Source: a virus
Virus record (IMG/VR): IMGVR_UViG_3300046809_000267
Location: 1-38,055 of that record
DNA: 38,055 bases
Reading direction: 5' to 3' (one strand)
In this document: positions 5,978 to 14,250 of the stretch, piece by piece
How the letters are laid out: each line of letters starts with the position of its first letter
Position numbering within the stretch: the first letter of the stretch is position 1
Position numbers and translations under genes: made by a program
Notes under the pieces: generated by a model
What the model saw: the letters and a program-made list of their open reading frames with translations, nothing else
Told to the model about the DNA's origin: nothing
Databases searched by the model: none

Positions 5978-6988
5978 GTGGCGACATACCAGAAGCGCGG
6001 CGAGAGCTGGCGTGCGATAGTTCGCAAAGCTGGACACAAACCGATCAGCGCATCATTCAACACGAAACCGGAGGCGGTGACGTGGGCGACGGCGACAGAG
6101 GCAAAACTGAACGAAGGCGGTCAGGTGGTCGACGACAACACTGTCACGCTACCAACCGTTGCTAGGCTGCTGACCCGCTATGCGCTCGAGGTTAGCCCGA
6201 CAAAGCGGGGTGAGCGGTGGGAGGTGATGCGCCTTGAAATGCTGGCGCGCAACTTTCCAGTGTTCCAGAAGCCGCTTTCCCGGTTCTCGCCGCAAGACGT
6301 CGCCGACTGGCGCGATGATCGCTTGCGCGTCGTTTCTGCATCATCGGTCAATCGGGAGTTGAACCTGATCTCGGCTGTTTTCACGACTTCGATCAAAGAA
6401 TGGCGCATGCCGCTCAAGGAAAACCCAGTGCATCTGATCCGCCGGCCCAAGAGCGCGCGTCCGCGTAAGCGCCGGGTCGACAATACCGAAGTGCAGATCA
6501 TCTGCAACGCGCTCGGTTGGGATATGAAAGCCACGCCGGAAATCTCAAAGCATCTGATCGCATGGTCATTCGCATTTGCAGTTGAAACGGCCATGCGTCG
6601 CGGCGAGATCCTGGACATCCGGCATCGCGACGTGAACATCGCAGAGCGCTATATCCATCTGCCACAGACAAAGAATGACGACGCGCGCAATGTGCCGCTG
6701 TCGTCGCGCGCGGTTGATCTGCTGTCGTTGCTCGCAAAGGGAAAGCCCGACGATCATCTTGTCCCGGTGAATGCTGGATCGTTCGACACGCTCTTCCGCG
6801 AGGCGAAAAAAAAGGTCGGCTTGACCGACCTGCATTTCCACGACTCACGCCGCGAAGCCGCGACGCGCATGTCTAAGTTGCTGCCGAACGTTTTAGAACT
6901 GTCGGCGGTGACAGGACACAAGACCCTGAAGATGCTGCAAATCTACTATGAGCCGAAGGCGACGGACATCGCCGCCAAGCTCGGCTAA
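5978..6988 (+). CDS. int: Tyrosine recombinase integrase
   Basis: 336 residues, starting at a GTG preceded by AAAGGAACCG. An N-terminal SAM-like, DNA-binding region (about 55-150) precedes the catalytic domain, where the expected residues are all visible: Arg207 in AMRRGE, Lys232 in QTKND, His288-x-x-Arg291 in HDSRRE, His314 in GHKTL and the nucleophile Tyr323 in IYYEP. It catalyses recombination between attP just upstream and a tRNA attB. Its last 4 bases overlap the convergent excisionase-like gene. Confidence 0.95.
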   Translation: MATYQKRGESWRAIVRKAGHKPISASFNTKPEAVTWATATEAKLNEGGQVVDDNTVTLPTVARLLTRYALEVSPTKRGERWEVMRLEMLARNFPVFQKPLSRFSPQDVADWRDDRLRVVSASSVNRELNLISAVFTTSIKEWRMPLKENPVHLIRRPKSARPRKRRVDNTEVQIICNALGWDMKATPEISKHLIAWSFAFAVETAMRRGEILDIRHRDVNIAERYIHLPQTKNDDARNVPLSSRAVDLLSLLAKGKPDDHLVPVNAGSFDTLFREAKKKVGLTDLHFHDSRREAATRMSKLLPNVLELSAVTGHKTLKMLQIYYEPKATDIAAKLG

Positions 6989-7212
6989 ACCACGGTGGGC
7001 GTCCTGCGCGGGCGCCCACGTTGCGTGGGCGCTGCCTGCGTGCTCTGCGCTATCACCCAATCCCTCACCACAGACGGAACCCACCGCGGCCGGCCAAGAC
7101 CGGCGACGCGCGGCGGCAGGCTGGCTGGCTTCTTCGTGACCATCGTTGCCACAGATGCCGGGCTGTAGCCTAAAAACTTCGCCAGTTCCTTGTGCGTCCA
7201 GAGTTCTTCCAT
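6985..7212 (-). CDS. Excisionase-like helix-turn-helix protein
   Basis: 75 residues. ELWTHKELAKFLGYSPASVATMV forms a MerR/AlpA-type winged helix; the segment RVAGLGRPRWVPSVVRDWV is typical of the helix_turn_helix_17 family, in which the wing binds DNA. The tail is Arg-rich. Being the last gene of the early minus-strand region and convergent with the integrase, it is a good candidate for the directionality factor (Xis), though it could be a regulator. Confidence 0.65.
   Translation of the reverse strand: MEELWTHKELAKFLGYSPASVATMVTKKPASLPPRVAGLGRPRWVPSVVRDWVIAQSTQAAPTQRGRPRRTPTVV
6995..7032. repeat. Two mutually exclusive hairpins at the int/xis junction
   Basis: GTGGGCG (6995-7001) can pair with CGCCCAC (7013-7019). 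The same right strand, as GCGCCCACG (7012-7020), can instead pair with CGTGGGCGC (7024-7032) around a 3-base loop. Both are perfect, and only one can form at a time. No T run follows on either strand. Confidence 0.5.
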
Positions 7213-7223
7213 CGCCTTTCTCC

Positions 7224-7733
7224 CTATGCCGCAGCGCGCAGCGCGAATCTTTCTGTCGCCTGGCCGCGCTTGATTTGAACTGCCTTGCCAGCGTGAAGGC
7301 GTCGCGTATATTCAGCGCAGGCCCGCACATACTGACGCCTGCTAACGGTGTCGACCAGTTGCTCGAACAGTCCTATGCCGCCATTCATGGCTTGTAGCTC
7401 GTCGCCGGTCAGCACGAATCGGCCGATCTCCTGGAAGCGTTCGCATACCGCGATCATCGCGTTCTGCATGGCATACAGCGGCTCGAGCCCGACGTTACGG
7501 TTGCCGGCCGTCTCACACAGCACGATCGCAATGTTGCCGGTGACGACAAGCGTGTCCCATTCGTTCTTCGTGCCTGTGCCTCGGGATAGGGCGAGCGCGG
7601 CCATATGAACGCTTGTCAGCACCTCCAATTTTTCCTCGCCTTGCATCGGCTCGTCTGCGTTGAATAGCGTCGAGATGATGTCTTTGGGCGTCACTAACTT
7701 GCGGGCCTTGCGTGGCTTGCGGTTGCTTGGCAT
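7224..7733 (-). CDS. Hypothetical early protein
   Basis: 169 residues, mostly helical, with a basic N-terminus (SNRKPRKARK) and no recognised motif. The ATG at 7733 follows the stop of a tiny upstream frame by one base. It lies 11 bases upstream of the excisionase-like gene, so the two are probably cotranscribed. No function can be stated. Confidence 0.6.
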   Translation of the reverse strand: MPSNRKPRKARKLVTPKDIISTLFNADEPMQGEEKLEVLTSVHMAALALSRGTGTKNEWDTLVVTGNIAIVLCETAGNRNVGLEPLYAMQNAMIAVCERFQEIGRFVLTGDELQAMNGGIGLFEQLVDTVSRRQYVRACAEYTRRLHAGKAVQIKRGQATERFALRAAA

Positions 7734-7734
7734 A

Positions 7735-7794
7735 TCACACTTTCCAGTTTGCGCGGGTCAACTCGATGACCCGCTTTGCTGCTGCTTCAATCAC
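7735..7794 (-). CDS. Possible 19-residue coupled peptide
   Basis: The GTG at 7794 overlaps the stop of the preceding gene (GTGA) and encodes a 19-residue amphipathic peptide (VIEAAAKRVIELTRANWKV) ending one base before the next ATG. It exactly fills the only gap between two tightly packed genes, which favours a real coupled peptide, but a frame this short can arise by chance. Confidence 0.3.
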   Translation of the reverse strand: MIEAAAKRVIELTRANWKV

Positions 7795-8177
7795 TGCTGC
7801 TCTCCCGCTTTCTGTGACAGGGCGGCGCTGAGCTTTGCAACCTCATCCCGGTTCGCGTCGCGCCAGTCCTGCCAGCTTTCGTCGGTCAGTTTCCACTCGA
7901 TCCATTCCGGGTGGTCCGGCTTCGCCGGGAACGGTGGCACATATGACGCGTCGTTCGTAATAGACGCGCAGCGCTCGCACTGGCCGGCCGGCAGGTGCGC
8001 ATGGCAGAAGTACAGACCGCAACCATCTTCGCCGCCGTACGGCTCCTGATTCGCGCATACGTACGCGAGTCCGCGGTCGATCTTTGCATTGCACTCCGGG
8101 TGGTCGCACGTCGCTGGCACGCCGTATCCGATGTCGCGATTCCAGTTACTGTCGAATCCGATGCTCCAGCCCATCAC
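7791..8177 (-). CDS. Cys/His-rich hypothetical protein
   Basis: 128 residues. The segment CDHPECNAKI ... YVCANQ ... GCGLYFCHAHLPAGQCERC holds about eight Cys and three His in zinc-ribbon-like pairs (residues 24-70), followed by an acidic helical tail. Probably a small zinc protein that binds nucleic acid or protein; the target is unknown. The start overlaps the preceding stop (ATGA at 8174-8177). Confidence 0.65.
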   Translation of the reverse strand: MMGWSIGFDSNWNRDIGYGVPATCDHPECNAKIDRGLAYVCANQEPYGGEDGCGLYFCHAHLPAGQCERCASITNDASYVPPFPAKPDHPEWIEWKLTDESWQDWRDANRDEVAKLSAALSQKAGEQQ

Positions 8178-8791
8178 GCACCCCCTTGCTGTTGAGCCAT
8201 GACGTCAATTAAGCCATCGACAAGAGCATCGAATTCTTCTGGTGTCGGATTTCGGATGCCTAGAACGTATGCGCTCGTGCGCGCTGCTCGATAACGCTCC
8301 GCATCTCGCCCGTCTCCATTCTCAGGGGCGGCGGTAGGAGCGGTGTAGAGCGGCGTCCCAATCGGCACATCGGACGCTTTGAAGCAGGCCATCGTGAAGC
8401 CATCCGTACCCTGCATTGCGCCTGCTTGGCCCACCGCCTCTTTCCCTGCTGCCGCGAGTAGAGCGTCGCGCTCGGACTCAAGGGCGGTTAGGCGGGCGGC
8501 TTGCTGCTCGATCATGGCGATCAATTCGAGGATGGCAGCAGGACTGGCCGCACGGAAATACGCCTCTGCCGCCAAGTGTTCCGGTCCGATGCCGTAGAAC
8601 TGAACTCCGAGCGCGTGGCCATCGTAGTTGCAGAAATCGGCATTCAGTTCGACGCCTCCTTCGCCGCCGCATGTCGTGCATTCGATCCACCGACCATCGT
8701 TGTAATGATCGGCCGATTGCGCTGTATCGAGGTTTTGCGGCGTCGCGGCTTGTGCGGCATCTTTCAGCCGCTTAATCAGGTCTTCAACCAT
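8174..8791 (-). CDS. Ea22-like early accessory protein
   Basis: 205 residues. The order is an N-terminal helix, a small Cys pair (CTTCGGEGG), an SPAAILELIAMIE...LESERDALL helix typical of phage Ea22/ead proteins, then DAERYRAAR. This modular family is common in early regions of temperate phages and its function is unknown. It overlaps both neighbours (8 and 4 bases). Confidence 0.6.
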   Translation of the reverse strand: MVEDLIKRLKDAAQAATPQNLDTAQSADHYNDGRWIECTTCGGEGGVELNADFCNYDGHALGVQFYGIGPEHLAAEAYFRAASPAAILELIAMIEQQAARLTALESERDALLAAAGKEAVGQAGAMQGTDGFTMACFKASDVPIGTPLYTAPTAAPENGDGRDAERYRAARTSAYVLGIRNPTPEEFDALVDGLIDVMAQQQGGA

Positions 8792-9047
8792 TATTTGTCT
8801 CCTTGGCGAGTTCGCGGATCACTCGGATGCAATCGTCAGAATCCAGCATGTAGTCGTTGTCGCTCTGCCGGTCATCTTCGGCCTTGATCGCAGCACATGC
8901 TTCCTCAAGTGCCGCGCGGCGGGAGGCTTGCCAGGCTGCCACCATCAGATCTCGGACGCTCGATTCGCGATACTTGATGCGACCACAGTCGCCGGAGATC
9001 GGGTATTCCTTGTCGAACCAGACATCAAACTGTTCGGGCTCAGTCAT
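8784..9047 (-). CDS. Hypothetical early protein
   Basis: 87 residues from the ATG at 9047, which overlaps the preceding stop by 8 bases. Begins MTEPEQFDVWFDKEYP and contains a VRDLMVAAWQASRRAALEEA helix, a pattern seen in many small phage early proteins. Function unknown. Confidence 0.6.
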   Translation of the reverse strand: MTEPEQFDVWFDKEYPISGDCGRIKYRESSVRDLMVAAWQASRRAALEEACAAIKAEDDRQSDNDYMLDSDDCIRVIRELAKETNNG

Positions 9048-10167
9048 GGTCGGCTCCACTCGCAGATTGCGCAGCGAGGATGGCGATGGCCTCCCGAACA
9101 GTTCTGTCGTTTGGGCTTCCAGGCTCGTAACCGATTCGCTTCCGGTTTTCCTTGATGATCTGAACGCAGTCCGCAAGCAATTGCGTCAGCGCCACCTGTG
9201 TCTGCACTGGCTGCGTTGCCGTGGATTGCGGGGATGCGGCGCGGGCCGCGAGATTCTCGATGAACTGAAGGTAATCGTCATCTTCAGTGCATCCAGCGTC
9301 GCTCAATACCAAGCCGAGCTTTTCTTGCTCGCGGTTTAGGGTGCTGACGTAGTGCAATATTTGATCGCCCCAGCATTCAGTCGAGTTGTCATCAAGGCCG
9401 ACGAGCAGATATGAGTGTTCAGCGGCTTTCTGCCCCGCAGGCGAGTCCTCGCCAGCAATGCGCGGCATCCAGTAGAACAGCGCCTTCTGAAGCTCGCGGA
9501 TGATCTCCCGATTGTCCTGCTCAGCAGATTGCGAGAATCCGTTCCACGGGCGCGGACCTTTGAACCCGGATTCGTCAGGACCATCTTCGAATTCTGGTCC
9601 TTCGGATTCGGCACGTTCAAGAGCGCGCTTGAAAGAAAGGACGCGGCCGGTGTAGCCCTCACCAAGAAAGGCGTCCAACAATGGAAGGACGCGCCTCGCC
9701 TCCAGATTTCGGCCAGGACAATTCGCCTTCGGATCGGTAAGAGTCGAAATCAACTCACGCACATCTTGAAACATGGTTGCGTTTCGGGCGGCAATCATAA
9801 ATTCGGCAGCTTTTTCCTTCGCCTCCCGACGCTCGTCCTGCTCGGCAGATTGCGCCTCAAGATGTGCCTGATACGCTTCTGCGCCATCGAAATAAGGCGA
9901 TCCCGGCTGCGCGTACTGATATGGCTCACGCACCGGCTCCGCTGCCACCTTTTCGGCGGCGAGAGCGGCGCGGGCTTGCCATACTTCCCATTGATCTTGG
10001 ACGCTCTGGCGGCAGTAATCGCCGCGCCTCTCACAGCCCGGCTCATCGCGGCGATACAAGTAGTCTTCCCCTCGCATGCGCATCAAAGCCTCAAACGCTT
10101 CCCGCTCCCCAATCGCCCCATTTGCGGCGTCCTCACCGCTCGGCGAAGTGTGATTTGTCGTGTTCAT
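9040..10167 (-). CDS. Ea22-like modular early protein
   Basis: 375 residues, hydrophilic, built from helical blocks: an N-terminal GEREAFEALMRMRG ... YRQSVQDQWEVWQARAAL segment, an AEKVAAEP linker, repeated QSAEQD segments and a C-terminal QTQVALTQLL ... SASGADHD. The linker and both ends recur in the gene at 23718-24404, partly as identical DNA, so the two are paralogues or recombinants. Starts in an ATGA overlap. Confidence 0.6.
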   Translation of the reverse strand: MNTTNHTSPSGEDAANGAIGEREAFEALMRMRGEDYLYRRDEPGCERRGDYCRQSVQDQWEVWQARAALAAEKVAAEPVREPYQYAQPGSPYFDGAEAYQAHLEAQSAEQDERREAKEKAAEFMIAARNATMFQDVRELISTLTDPKANCPGRNLEARRVLPLLDAFLGEGYTGRVLSFKRALERAESEGPEFEDGPDESGFKGPRPWNGFSQSAEQDNREIIRELQKALFYWMPRIAGEDSPAGQKAAEHSYLLVGLDDNSTECWGDQILHYVSTLNREQEKLGLVLSDAGCTEDDDYLQFIENLAARAASPQSTATQPVQTQVALTQLLADCVQIIKENRKRIGYEPGSPNDRTVREAIAILAAQSASGADHD

Positions 10168-10742
10168 TTGCTGTCCTTTGCGCGGGCGGCGTCGATAGCG
10201 CGATTCACTGCGAGCGCGAATTCATCATCTGTCGGGGGCATGCCAACGCACCGCAGGCTCAGATACGATTCGCTGCTAGTTTCGACGACCTGGCACATCA
10301 GAACGCCCCAAAGCGCTTTCATTCGCTCCGTAGCATCAGTCACCGCCTCGTCTGCTTGCTCGGCGGCACGCAGGTCGCAAGGATCGTTGCAAGTGTCAGG
10401 ATCGCCGCAGCAATGCGGCACATCTGTCGTGAATGGTGCGCTATAGGCTGCTTGCTCGGCGCCACCGCACGATTGCGCGGGAGCGGTGGTGGCGACGTAG
10501 ACAGGCACCATTGGCGTATCAGTGCGGATGCTGACTTGCTTTGCGGTCAGCTCGTCAGCCGTCCAGTAATTGCCTGCGCCCACCCAACCGTATGGCTTTT
10601 GCAGCACAGCAGGATTGCTTGCAAGCAGGGCGCGGGCGAATGACAGTCCGCTGTAAGGGCCAATGCCGAACTTGGCAGCAAGCGCGATCTTTTCGTCGTC
10701 CGTCATAGCCTCTCCAGCGATCTTGGTAGTGGTGGTATTCAT
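10164..10742 (-). CDS. Hypothetical early protein
   Basis: 192 residues with a ribosome site AAGGAA ahead of the ATG. The centre has a Cys cluster (HCCGDPDTCNDPCDLRAAEQ, residues about 109-128), and the C-terminus ends EFALAVNRAIDAARAKDSK, a helix shared by several phage early proteins. A metal site is possible; function unknown. Confidence 0.55.
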   Translation of the reverse strand: MNTTTTKIAGEAMTDDEKIALAAKFGIGPYSGLSFARALLASNPAVLQKPYGWVGAGNYWTADELTAKQVSIRTDTPMVPVYVATTAPAQSCGGAEQAAYSAPFTTDVPHCCGDPDTCNDPCDLRAAEQADEAVTDATERMKALWGVLMCQVVETSSESYLSLRCVGMPPTDDEFALAVNRAIDAARAKDSK

Positions 10743-10763
10743 GTCGGGTTCCTTGCGGGTGGG

Positions 10764-11093
10764 TCAGGCGGCTCGATCGAGAGGCTTGCGCGTGATCGCT
10801 GGAATGCTGCCGATGCGAATGCTCACCTGGTCGTGGTTATCGCGCGCAAGGATGGCTGCGGTTGCCGCGATCAGGTTGTGCGTCAGTTGACTTGTCGGCG
10901 TGATAGAGCGCAGGTATGCGTCTGTTGCCTGAGCGAGCGCGCGGGCAAGTTGGTCTTGTTTCACCGTGCGGGTTCCGATGTGGCGCTTTGAGGCAGCCGC
11001 CCGGCGCGCAATGACTGAGCACGCGCTTACACGAGCGGCCATGATGGCGTTCGCTGGCGAGCGTAATAATGCTGAGAATTTCGTGTAGAGCAT
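10764..11093 (-). CDS. Hypothetical basic protein
   Basis: 109 residues with a strong ribosome site (AAAGGAACGG). Very basic and Ala-rich; the N-terminus FSALLRSPANAIMAARVSACSVIARRAA has the character of a hydrophobic, positively charged helix. No recognised family. The 120 bases upstream (11094-11216) hold only a CTTGGC-N5-GCCAAG hairpin (11187-11203) and short CTG-type repeats. Confidence 0.5.
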   Translation of the reverse strand: MLYTKFSALLRSPANAIMAARVSACSVIARRAAASKRHIGTRTVKQDQLARALAQATDAYLRSITPTSQLTHNLIAATAAILARDNHDQVSIRIGSIPAITRKPLDRAA

Positions 11094-11216
11094 GGTTTCC
11101 GTTCCTTTTTGTTGGTTATTGTCTTATCCGCTTATGGCTCTGCCGGGCGGGTACTGCTACTGCTACTGCGGTGCTATTCGCACTAGCTTGGCTCGCGGCC
11201 AAGATGGTAAGAACAG

Positions 11217-11402
11217 TCAGGCAAGTTCTTCAAATCCGAAATCGAAGCGCTCCATTGCCCAGTCGCGTACGTATTCGTGTTTCTGATCATCCGTGAGCGA
11301 TGCCCATTCGTCTCCATCGACTCCGAGATCTTCGAGCGTGAAAACTTCCGTGCGCTTGCTGTGGATGTTGGCGCCGTTGTCGCACCAGAATTTGATCTTC
11401 AT
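11217..11402 (-). CDS. Small acidic hypothetical protein
   Basis: 61 residues, ribosome site AAGGGGAAGG ahead of the ATG. The beta-like N-terminus MKIKFWCDNGANIHSKR and acidic C-terminus (DWAMERFDFGFEELA) resemble small phage proteins sometimes annotated as DUF-type early proteins. Function unknown. Confidence 0.6.
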   Translation of the reverse strand: MKIKFWCDNGANIHSKRTEVFTLEDLGVDGDEWASLTDDQKHEYVRDWAMERFDFGFEELA

Positions 11403-11446
11403 TTCCTTCCCCTTGTTGCCGCGGTGCTCTGCGGCGGTTTTGAGCT

Positions 11447-11722
11447 TTAGGCGGCGAAGCGAACCATGAAGCGATTCGACATCGGCGATTGGTAAGCCTC
11501 GCCACCCGTCCGCTGCGCCGCTGCTTCAGCTTGCTTGCGATTCGCAAACACGCGCGGCATATTGCCTTTGAACAGGTGGAGAACGCCGAAGCGGTTAGCC
11601 TTGATGTTCTCTTCCTTTGCCAGCTTGACCTGCTCGCGCTTGTACGCGTCGATCTGGGCGTCAATGTCGCCGCGCTTTGCCAGGGGCAGATTCAGAATTC
11701 CGTGGTCAAGTGCCTGGCTCAT
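11447..11722 (-). CDS. First gene of the 11.7-7.0 kb early operon
   Basis: 91 residues. A charged N-terminal helix (about residues 15-45, DAQIDAYKREQVKLAKEENI) precedes a beta-like C-terminal part. It is the first gene after the operator-promoter at 11755-11783, about 30 bases away. No family recognised. Confidence 0.6.
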   Translation of the reverse strand: MSQALDHGILNLPLAKRGDIDAQIDAYKREQVKLAKEENIKANRFGVLHLFKGNMPRVFANRKQAEAAAQRTGGEAYQSPMSNRFMVRFAA

Positions 11723-11754
11723 CTCGCTCTCAGTTCGTCGTTGCTATGTGCGTA

Positions 11755-11783
11755 ACGATACCGCAACAGTATCCGTTACGCAA
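11755..11783 (-). promoter_or_regulatory. Operator-promoter of the 11.7-7.0 kb operon
   Basis: Minus-strand TTGCGT (11783-11778), 17 bases, TATCGT (11760-11755). The operator CGATAC-N7-GTATCC (11756-11774) fills the spacer and covers the -10. It sits right behind the stop of the previous operon, whose last gene ends at 11787. Confidence 0.65.
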
Positions 11784-11786
11784 TAC

Positions 11787-12146
11787 CTAATTTCGTGCTT
11801 TCATGCAAAGTTCACGAAAGCGCCGCTGTTCCGCGTCGTATCCGGCCAGGTTGGCGTGCATCCATGCTGGCGATGCACTACGTTTTGTCTTGCGTTCGAT
11901 TGCCTCGCGTAACGCGTCGCCTTCGAGCAATGCATAGCGCACGCGTGATGTCGTCGCGTCGCGCCATACGATGCCCTTGGCGACGAGCGCATGCAGGGCA
12001 TCGCGCACGGCTGAGCGCGGGCTGTCATGGAGTAGGGCGCACACTTCGTCTTGCGTGTAGTGATACGCTGGGACCATTGCGCCGATCAGTTCTTCGTGAG
12101 CGACGGTTTCGGCTTGGCGTGAGCTGCTGATTGCGATGTTTTTCAT
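11787..12146 (-). CDS. Winged-helix-like DNA-binding protein
   Basis: 119 residues. Residues about 29-70 (YTQDEVCALLHDSPRSAVRDALHALVAKGIVWRD) read as a winged helix: a helix-turn-helix followed by a beta wing. Possibly an early regulator. Last gene of the 16.8-11.8 kb operon; its start overlaps the preceding stop by 4 bases. Confidence 0.55.
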   Translation of the reverse strand: MKNIAISSSRQAETVAHEELIGAMVPAYHYTQDEVCALLHDSPRSAVRDALHALVAKGIVWRDATTSRVRYALLEGDALREAIERKTKRSASPAWMHANLAGYDAEQRRFRELCMKARN

Positions 12147-12535
12147 TTGGAGCCTCGTGCGGCGTCGATGGCGGCGTCTGCGTCAATGTCATATGTCACA
12201 GCCCACCCACAATGGTTATGCGATTCATCAAGGATGCTGATGGCAACTCCAAGAGGTGCATCGCGTCGACCTTGGAGTGCCTCGTCGCGCAGCCAGCGAT
12301 AGCGCTCCGCATCCTCCCGCAGCGCTCGCACCTCGGCGATCAGTTCGCAAATGGCGGCAGGGTTGGCCGCGGCGATGAACGATGCGATTCCATCGCAGTT
12401 CGGATGCGAGGCCACCACGCGTGCGATCGCCTCGCTTTCGCAGGGAAATTCCTCGCATATGATGTCGCCTTCCGTACTCCACGGCAGCGAGCCTGCGTCG
12501 TTAGCCAGCGCTTCCAATGCGTCGATGTCGATCAT
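12143..12535 (-). CDS. Ea22-like early protein
   Basis: 130 residues. The AAANPAAICELIAEVRALREDAERYRWLRDEAL segment (about 57-89) is the hallmark of Ea22/ead-type phage proteins, and the C-terminus ends DIDADAAIDAARGSK. It shares this module with the 8174-8791 gene. Function unknown. Confidence 0.65.
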   Translation of the reverse strand: MIDIDALEALANDAGSLPWSTEGDIICEEFPCESEAIARVVASHPNCDGIASFIAAANPAAICELIAEVRALREDAERYRWLRDEALQGRRDAPLGVAISILDESHNHCGWAVTYDIDADAAIDAARGSK

Positions 12536-12753
12536 GATTTTCCTGCCAGTTCCGTGATAACGCGTTTGATGGTTTTCAGGCAGGTATCGTCAAAGCCGTC
12601 GAACTTTTCGACATCTGCGACAACGCCCATGAGTTCGAAGCGCTGGCCCCGCAACCGCTCACACTCAGCTTCAAGCGCCGCATAGTCGGAATGGCGCACG
12701 TATAAGCCATTGGGGCAGGGCGCCGAACTGGTGCCGAATCGTTGAACTGTCAT
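12532..12753 (-). CDS. Small hypothetical protein
   Basis: 73 residues from the ATG in the ATGA overlap at 12750-12753. It has a YAALEAECERLRGQRFELMG coiled-coil-like helix, then an acidic region. Typical small early phage protein; function unknown. Confidence 0.55.
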   Translation of the reverse strand: MTVQRFGTSSAPCPNGLYVRHSDYAALEAECERLRGQRFELMGVVADVEKFDGFDDTCLKTIKRVITELAGKS

Positions 12754-13196
12754 GTCGTCTCCATGTGTGGTTGTGTGATGCCCATCTTCATTGCGCGCGC
12801 CGGCTCCCATAGCTCATAGGCGCGATCCCATGCTGCGAACTTTTCCTCGCGCGACGCGCGCCCCTGATCGATCCACATGTGGCATGTGAAGCAGCCCGGC
12901 ACGGTGTATTGATGCGCCGCCTTCAATGCGCCGCCCTTGCCATGCCGTGACTGGTTGCTATGCGCTGGCACTACCGTCTCGACGTCGCCGCAGCACACGC
13001 CCGGCACGCGCAGATAGCACGCTTCACCGCGGCAGGCCTCCAGATACTTCGATCCCTCGGCGACGGTCGGCCGCTTCGGCGCGCGCTTCTTCATCGGCTT
13101 GCGCTCCAGTTCCTTCGTCGCGCTGCGAAAGCTGCTGAACGAGCCGCCGGGCTTGCGCTTGAATGCGCTCGGCTTGAGTGGAGTCGATCGCTTCAT
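12750..13196 (-). CDS. YbcO/DUF1364-family recombination protein
   Basis: 148 residues from the ATG at 13196. A basic N-terminus precedes YLEACRGEACYLRVPGVC, VVPAHSN, HGKGGALKA and VPGCFTCHMWIDQG, the Cys and His pattern of the DUF1364 (YbcO) family. These are HNH-like proteins found with Nin-region genes and thought to act on DNA junctions or ends. NinB- and RusA-type genes lie close by in the same operon. Confidence 0.8.
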   Translation of the reverse strand: MKRSTPLKPSAFKRKPGGSFSSFRSATKELERKPMKKRAPKRPTVAEGSKYLEACRGEACYLRVPGVCCGDVETVVPAHSNQSRHGKGGALKAAHQYTVPGCFTCHMWIDQGRASREEKFAAWDRAYELWEPARAMKMGITQPHMETT

Positions 13197-13588
13197 CGCG
13201 CCCCCGCCAGCAATCCGGCGAACGGATGCGCTCGGCCATCGCAAGCAGTCCTACGCGCCTTGTACACGCCAGCGTATTTGCGGTAATGACGAGCCGATGC
13301 CTGCTTGCGCGCATCGACCAGATCCGGCTGCGGCTTGTCGCGCTTGTCGCCGGCCCGGTACACCGCGCCCCACAATCCGCTCTTGCCGACCATGCGGTGC
13401 CAGTCGCAGATGTAGACCTGCTTCGGCGTCTCGGCGCGCAAGATTCGCAGATGCCGACGCACGCCAGTCTCGGCGATGCCGACGAGCGCTTCGAGTTCCT
13501 TGGCGGTCAGCGATTCCTGCTCCAGCAGTTCGAGGATCTTGTTGCGCGTGGCGTGGCGCACGCTGTTGGGGTTGAGTTTGCCGGTCAT
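13193..13588 (-). CDS. Winged-helix DNA-binding protein
   Basis: 131 residues. KILELLEQESLTAKELEALVGIAETGVRRHLRIL (about 18-51) is an ArsR/MarR-like helix-turn-helix; the C-terminal half is basic and tyrosine-rich. Probably binds DNA as an early regulator or recombination accessory. Both ends overlap neighbours by 4 bases. Confidence 0.6.
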   Translation of the reverse strand: MTGKLNPNSVRHATRNKILELLEQESLTAKELEALVGIAETGVRRHLRILRAETPKQVYICDWHRMVGKSGLWGAVYRAGDKRDKPQPDLVDARKQASARHYRKYAGVYKARRTACDGRAHPFAGLLAGAR

Positions 13589-14250
13589 GCTGCGATCCTT
13601 TGCGCGCGCAGGTGGGGCGCATTGGCGGCATACACTGCGTAAGCGAATCCGCGTGGCGTCGCGCTGCGAATGTTGCCGCGCTCGGCGCTCGGGGGCGCCT
13701 TGTGAATTCGATCGTCTGGCGCCCCAAGGGTGGGGTCAATGCACGGCGCAGGCATGATGAAATCCCCAATAGGCCAGATCTGCGTGTTCTTCGTGTAGTT
13801 GTCGTCCCTGCAAAACGCCGTGAAGTGGTGCGGGTGGAACGAGTATTTAGCCCTTCCGAACACGCGCGACAGTACACTTACAGGATTTTCCAATAGACCG
13901 GGCACGCCCAACATTTCCAGCACAGTTCGGCATTGCTCCGCTATAGCGACAGCTTTCGCCTGGAACATCGGGTCGATCGTTCGCTTGTGCTCAAACCAGC
14001 GCGCGCCAGAGACGGCCATGTCGGTGCAGGGCGGGAATGCTGCTCCGAACACGACGCGCTCAGTTCTCGATATGTGGCGAAGGATCGGCATCGCCTCCAG
14101 TACGGTGGCCTTGATGCGGAAGATGCGGCCATCATCTTCGGTGCGCTCGTGCTGCGGATCGACCATGACAACGCGATAGCCTGCATCAAGCCACGGCTGC
14201 GCCATGTTGAGCGTCAGATTGCAAAGGAGAATTACTGTTCCGCGGCTCAT
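13585..14250 (-). CDS. Cytosine-C5 DNA methyltransferase-like protein
   Basis: 221 residues. It contains FPPC (residues 72-75, the catalytic Cys loop of C5 methyltransferases) and LLENPVS (about 119-125, the ENV/ENP motif IV equivalent). It is about half the length of classical Dcm enzymes and belongs to the short phage type; a clear target-recognition domain is not visible. It could modify phage DNA against host restriction or act on DNA in another way. Activity is unproven. Confidence 0.65.
   Translation of the reverse strand: MSRGTVILLCNLTLNMAQPWLDAGYRVVMVDPQHERTEDDGRIFRIKATVLEAMPILRHISRTERVVFGAAFPPCTDMAVSGARWFEHKRTIDPMFQAKAVAIAEQCRTVLEMLGVPGLLENPVSVLSRVFGRAKYSFHPHHFTAFCRDDNYTKNTQIWPIGDFIMPAPCIDPTLGAPDDRIHKAPPSAERGNIRSATPRGFAYAVYAANAPHLRAQRIAA

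Noticed and set aside
11151-11170. Short CTG-like triplet repeats
   Set aside because: Only about four units, likely chance in high-GC DNA, with no associated feature.
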